A stretch of DNA of 38,783 nt from Betaproteobacteria bacterium (lineage in GTDB: Bacteria > Pseudomonadota > Gammaproteobacteria > Burkholderiales > Usitatibacteraceae). The first letter of the stretch is position 1. Each line of letters starts with the position of its first letter. The position numbers and the translations under genes are program-made. The notes under the pieces were generated by a model, which searched no databases, was not told the DNA's origin, and worked only from the letters and a program-made list of their open reading frames with translations. Of this stretch, positions 36,525 through 38,783 are shown piece by piece. The stretch is from assembly GCA_016790625.1 (NCBI GenBank), contig JAEUNB010000284.1, positions 1 to 38,783 on the forward strand. Reading direction: 5' to 3'.

Positions 36525-37208
36525 ATGCGCATCCTGATTGCCGAAGACGATCCGCTGCTGGCCGATGGCCTGCAGCGTGCATTACGTCATGCCGGCTATG
36601 CCACCGATAGCGTGAAGGACGGCAAAGCGGCCGACAGCGCATTGTCCACGCAACAGTTCGACTTGCTGATCCTCGACATCGGCCTGCCAGGCATGGATGG
36701 GTTTCAGGTGTTGAAGCGAGCACGCGAACGCAACCTGCAATTGCCGGTGTTGATCCTGACCGCGCTGGATGCCGTGGAAAACCGTGTGCGCGGCCTTGAC
36801 CTCGGCGCCGATGATTATCTCGTCAAGCCATTCGAGCTGACCGAGCTGGAGGCGCGTGTGCGCGCGTTAACGCGGCGCGCGCGCGGCAACGCGACAACGC
36901 AAATCACGCACGGCGAACTGGTGTTTGACCCGGTTGGTCGCGCTGCCTCGGTATCGGGCCAGCCACTGGAATTGTCGGCACGCGAAATCGCATTGCTGGA
37001 AATTTTTCTGGCCCGTACCGGACGCGTGGTCAACAAGGAGCAGATCATTGACCTGCTCTGCCAGTGGGGCGAGGAAGTGAGCGCCAATGCGGTGGAGGTT
37101 TACGTTCATCGCTTGCGCAAGAAGCTGGAGCCCGCCAATGTGCGCCTTGCCACGCTGCGGGGACTGGGCTATTGCCTGGAGAAGCCCGCCGGTCGCGCCG
37201 ATGGCTAA
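36525..37208 (+). CDS. OmpR-family response regulator, TctD/QseB-like
   Basis: The protein of 227 aa has a receiver (E7/D8/D9 pocket, phosphoacceptor D51 in LLILDIGLPGMDG, K101 in YLVKPFE) and a winged-helix DNA-binding domain (about 125-220: LSAREIALLEIFLARTGRVV, NAVEVYVHRLRKKLE, RGLGYCLE). The start at 36525 puts the receiver directly at the N-terminus, whereas an ATG 18 bp earlier would overlap the upstream terminator. The kinase gene overlaps it by 8 bp, so the two are a translationally coupled pair. Genes controlled are unknown; carboxylate uptake is a guess from the TctD/TctE resemblance. Confidence 0.9.
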   Translation: MRILIAEDDPLLADGLQRALRHAGYATDSVKDGKAADSALSTQQFDLLILDIGLPGMDGFQVLKRARERNLQLPVLILTALDAVENRVRGLDLGADDYLVKPFELTELEARVRALTRRARGNATTQITHGELVFDPVGRAASVSGQPLELSAREIALLEIFLARTGRVVNKEQIIDLLCQWGEEVSANAVEVYVHRLRKKLEPANVRLATLRGLGYCLEKPAGRADG

Positions 37209-38661
37209 GCCGCGCGAGTCGTGGCCCGCCAGGGCCGCCGGACCGCCGGAGTTTCGCAGTACCCGCGGCTCGCTGTTCGGCGAAATGTTCGACTGGATGC
37301 TGGCACCATTCCTGCTGGTGTGGCCGCTATCGGTGGGAGTGACCTATCTGATCGGTATCTCGCTGGCCAACGACGCCTTCGATCGCACGCTGGCGTCCAA
37401 GACCCGCGCTCTAACCGAGCAAGTGTCGTGGGCGAAAAACAACGGCCAGGTTGAGCTGCGCACCGATTTGCGCACCATGCTCGCTGACGACGATGTGGAG
37501 TCGCATTTCTACCGCATCGACAGCGTCAAGGGGGTGTTCCTAAAGGGAGATGGCGACTTGCCTGCTTTCACCACCGAGCAGTTGCTCGATGATGGTTTGG
37601 TAGCATTCAGGACGGTGGACTTCCACGACACGTCGGTGCGCATCGCCGCATTGCAGCGCGCACCGGACGCAAATGGCAGCGGGCTGGTGGTGTACGTCGC
37701 AGAAACCACGGAAAAGCGGCGTGCGCTGGCGCGGGAGATCATGAAGGGCATAGTCTTTCCCCAGTTGCTGGTGGTGCCGCTGATGATCTTTCTCATGTGG
37801 CTGGGCTTGCGTCGTGGCGCACAGCCACTGGAGCGCCTCCGCAGGCAGGTGATGGCCCGCAAGGCCGACGACATGCGCCCACTGGAGGCGCCTGACGTGC
37901 CCGAGGAGGTGTCGCCGCTGATCAACTCATTCAACGAACTCCTGCGGCGCGCGGAAAACGAAGGCGCCGCGCAGAAACGTTTTATCGCCAATGCCGCGCA
38001 CCAGCTGCGTACGCCATTGGCCGGCATCCGCATGCAAACCGAGCTGGCACTTCGCAGCAATGATGCCGGCGAACGCAACGATGCGCTGACGAGGATCGCG
38101 CAGGGTACCGAGAGCACCGCGCATCTGATCAATCAATTGCTGATGCTGGCGCGCACCGAGGGGGCCAGCAGCGGCACCCTGCCGTTCATGGCGTTCGATT
38201 TCCGCCCGGTGGTGCGCGACGTGGTGGCTGAAGCCTATCCGCGCGCCAGCGCCAAACAAATCGATATCGGCTTCGAGGCGCCGGATGTGCCGGTGATGCT
38301 GACTGGCAATGCGGACCTGCTGCGCGAGCTGGTGAGCAATCTGGTCGACAATGCGATCCGCTACACTCCGGCATGCGGGCGCATCAGTGCGCGGCTGCTG
38401 GCTGGTGACGTCAGCGAAGGGGTGGTGCTCGAAGTCGAGGACACCGGCATAGGCATTCCACCGGCAGAACGCGATCTGGTGTTCGAGCGCTTTTATCGGG
38501 TGGTGGGGACAGCGGTGACGGGATCTGGGATCGGCTTGGCGATCGTGCGCGAAATAGCCGCGCGCCATGCGGCCTCGGTGTCGGTCGATACGCCGGCTGG
38601 CGGCACAGGGAGCGTGTTTCGTGTCCGCTTCGCAGGTTCGCCAAGTTCCGTCGCCAAATGA
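37201..38661 (+). CDS. Sensor histidine kinase, TctE-like
   Basis: The protein of 486 aa has a membrane segment at about 33-56, a periplasmic domain with the pattern of the two-component N-terminal 2CSK_N type (LASKTRALTEQVSW, GDGDLPAF), and a second membrane segment at 184-205. A linker follows, then HisKA with H267 (FIANAAHQLRTPLAGI), and an HATPase domain (LVSNLVDNAIRYTP, VEDTGIGIPP, VTGSGIGLAIVREIA). The periplasmic pattern is that of TctE, which responds to tricarboxylates. It begins inside the last codons of the regulator gene (8-bp overlap). A dispersed hairpin copy lies right after its stop. Confidence 0.88.
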   Translation: MAKPRESWPARAAGPPEFRSTRGSLFGEMFDWMLAPFLLVWPLSVGVTYLIGISLANDAFDRTLASKTRALTEQVSWAKNNGQVELRTDLRTMLADDDVESHFYRIDSVKGVFLKGDGDLPAFTTEQLLDDGLVAFRTVDFHDTSVRIAALQRAPDANGSGLVVYVAETTEKRRALAREIMKGIVFPQLLVVPLMIFLMWLGLRRGAQPLERLRRQVMARKADDMRPLEAPDVPEEVSPLINSFNELLRRAENEGAAQKRFIANAAHQLRTPLAGIRMQTELALRSNDAGERNDALTRIAQGTESTAHLINQLLMLARTEGASSGTLPFMAFDFRPVVRDVVAEAYPRASAKQIDIGFEAPDVPVMLTGNADLLRELVSNLVDNAIRYTPACGRISARLLAGDVSEGVVLEVEDTGIGIPPAERDLVFERFYRVVGTAVTGSGIGLAIVREIAARHAASVSVDTPAGGTGSVFRVRFAGSPSSVAK

Positions 38662-38664
38662 AAG

Positions 38665-38731
38665 AAACCCCAGCATTGGCGCGGCTTCCAGGCCAAAAAC
38701 TCCCGGGAAGCCCCACCAATGCTGGGGTTTT
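38665..38731. terminator. Dispersed hairpin copy between convergent genes at the right edge
   Basis: AAACCCCAGCATTGGCGCGG then CTTCC (38665-38689) pairs with GGAAGCCCCACCAATGCTGG then GGTTTT (38706-38731), with two mismatches in 25 bp. The left flank is A-rich and the right flank is TTTTG, so it can stop transcription from both sides. It sits between the TctE-like kinase gene and a leftward gene entering from the right. Confidence 0.85.
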
Positions 38732-38748
38732 GTTTTCAGTTGCTTGCG

Positions 38749-38783
38749 TTACTGCTTGAAAATATCGCGCTTGTGGGTTTCCG
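38749..38783 (-). CDS. C-terminal end of a leftward gene, partial
   Basis: Only the last eleven codons fall inside the window; reading leftwards they give RETHKRDIFKQ and a TAA stop, the first of them incomplete. The RET-H pattern recalls the cytoplasmic tail of MFS-type transporters, but this is too short to assign. The dispersed hairpin copy follows its stop codon and would serve as its terminator. Confidence 0.45.
   Translation of the reverse strand, partial: ETHKRDIFKQ

Overview
The window looks like a chromosomal segment of a betaproteobacterium, probably Burkholderiales-like. The base composition is GC-rich. It carries two Bug-type (TctC) solute receptors, a TctD/TctE-like two-component pair, an Entner-Doudoroff cluster with a HexR-type regulator, and a groESL operon with a CIRCE operator. 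I could not run a database search, so the taxonomic call rests on gene content only. I saw no rRNA, tRNA, CRISPR array, insertion sequence or phage gene.

Layout. Positions 1-461 hold no convincing gene. 462-4876 (minus) is a DUF1800 protein with three IPT/TIG domains followed by a Tat-exported DUF1501 protein. 5273-7624 holds an unrecognised gene, a LysE-family exporter and an orphan OmpR-type regulator. 7636-17959 (minus) is a ten-kilobase sugar-acid catabolic locus: LacI-type regulator, DapA-family enzyme, IlvD/Edd-family dehydratase, two Bug receptors, an aldehyde dehydrogenase, an HpcH/HpaI aldolase and two 2-hydroxyacid dehydrogenases. A strong promoter (TTGACA-17-TATGAT) overlapped by a perfect 16-bp palindrome drives it, and a near-identical palindrome lies just upstream of the lacI-type gene. 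18168-20645 is a signalling group: a LuxR-type regulator and a receiver-only protein facing a CHASE3-type histidine kinase.

20636-31281 is a central-carbon block: pgl, ppc, zwf-eda-edd (minus) and, divergently, hexR-pgi. A candidate HexR site sits within the edd promoter. 31333-33564 is groES-groEL with CIRCE, a sigma32-like promoter and three tandem hairpins downstream. 33591-38661 holds a receiver/Ser-Thr-kinase fusion, ada, a small exported helix-hairpin-helix protein and a TctD/TctE-like two-component pair. The window ends in the last codons of a minus-strand gene.

How the parts fit. The sugar-acid locus would turn an aldonate or similar acid into a 2-keto-3-deoxy acid and then into 2-oxoglutarate (via aldehyde dehydrogenase) or pyruvate plus an aldehyde (via aldolase). 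The zwf/pgl/edd/eda/pgi block would run the Entner-Doudoroff route under HexR, with ppc supplying oxaloacetate.

The least explained structure is a family of dispersed hairpins with related arms at about 398, 5942, 11485, 24362 and 38665. The two best copies differ by three compensatory base-pair changes, and three of the five copies lie between convergent genes.
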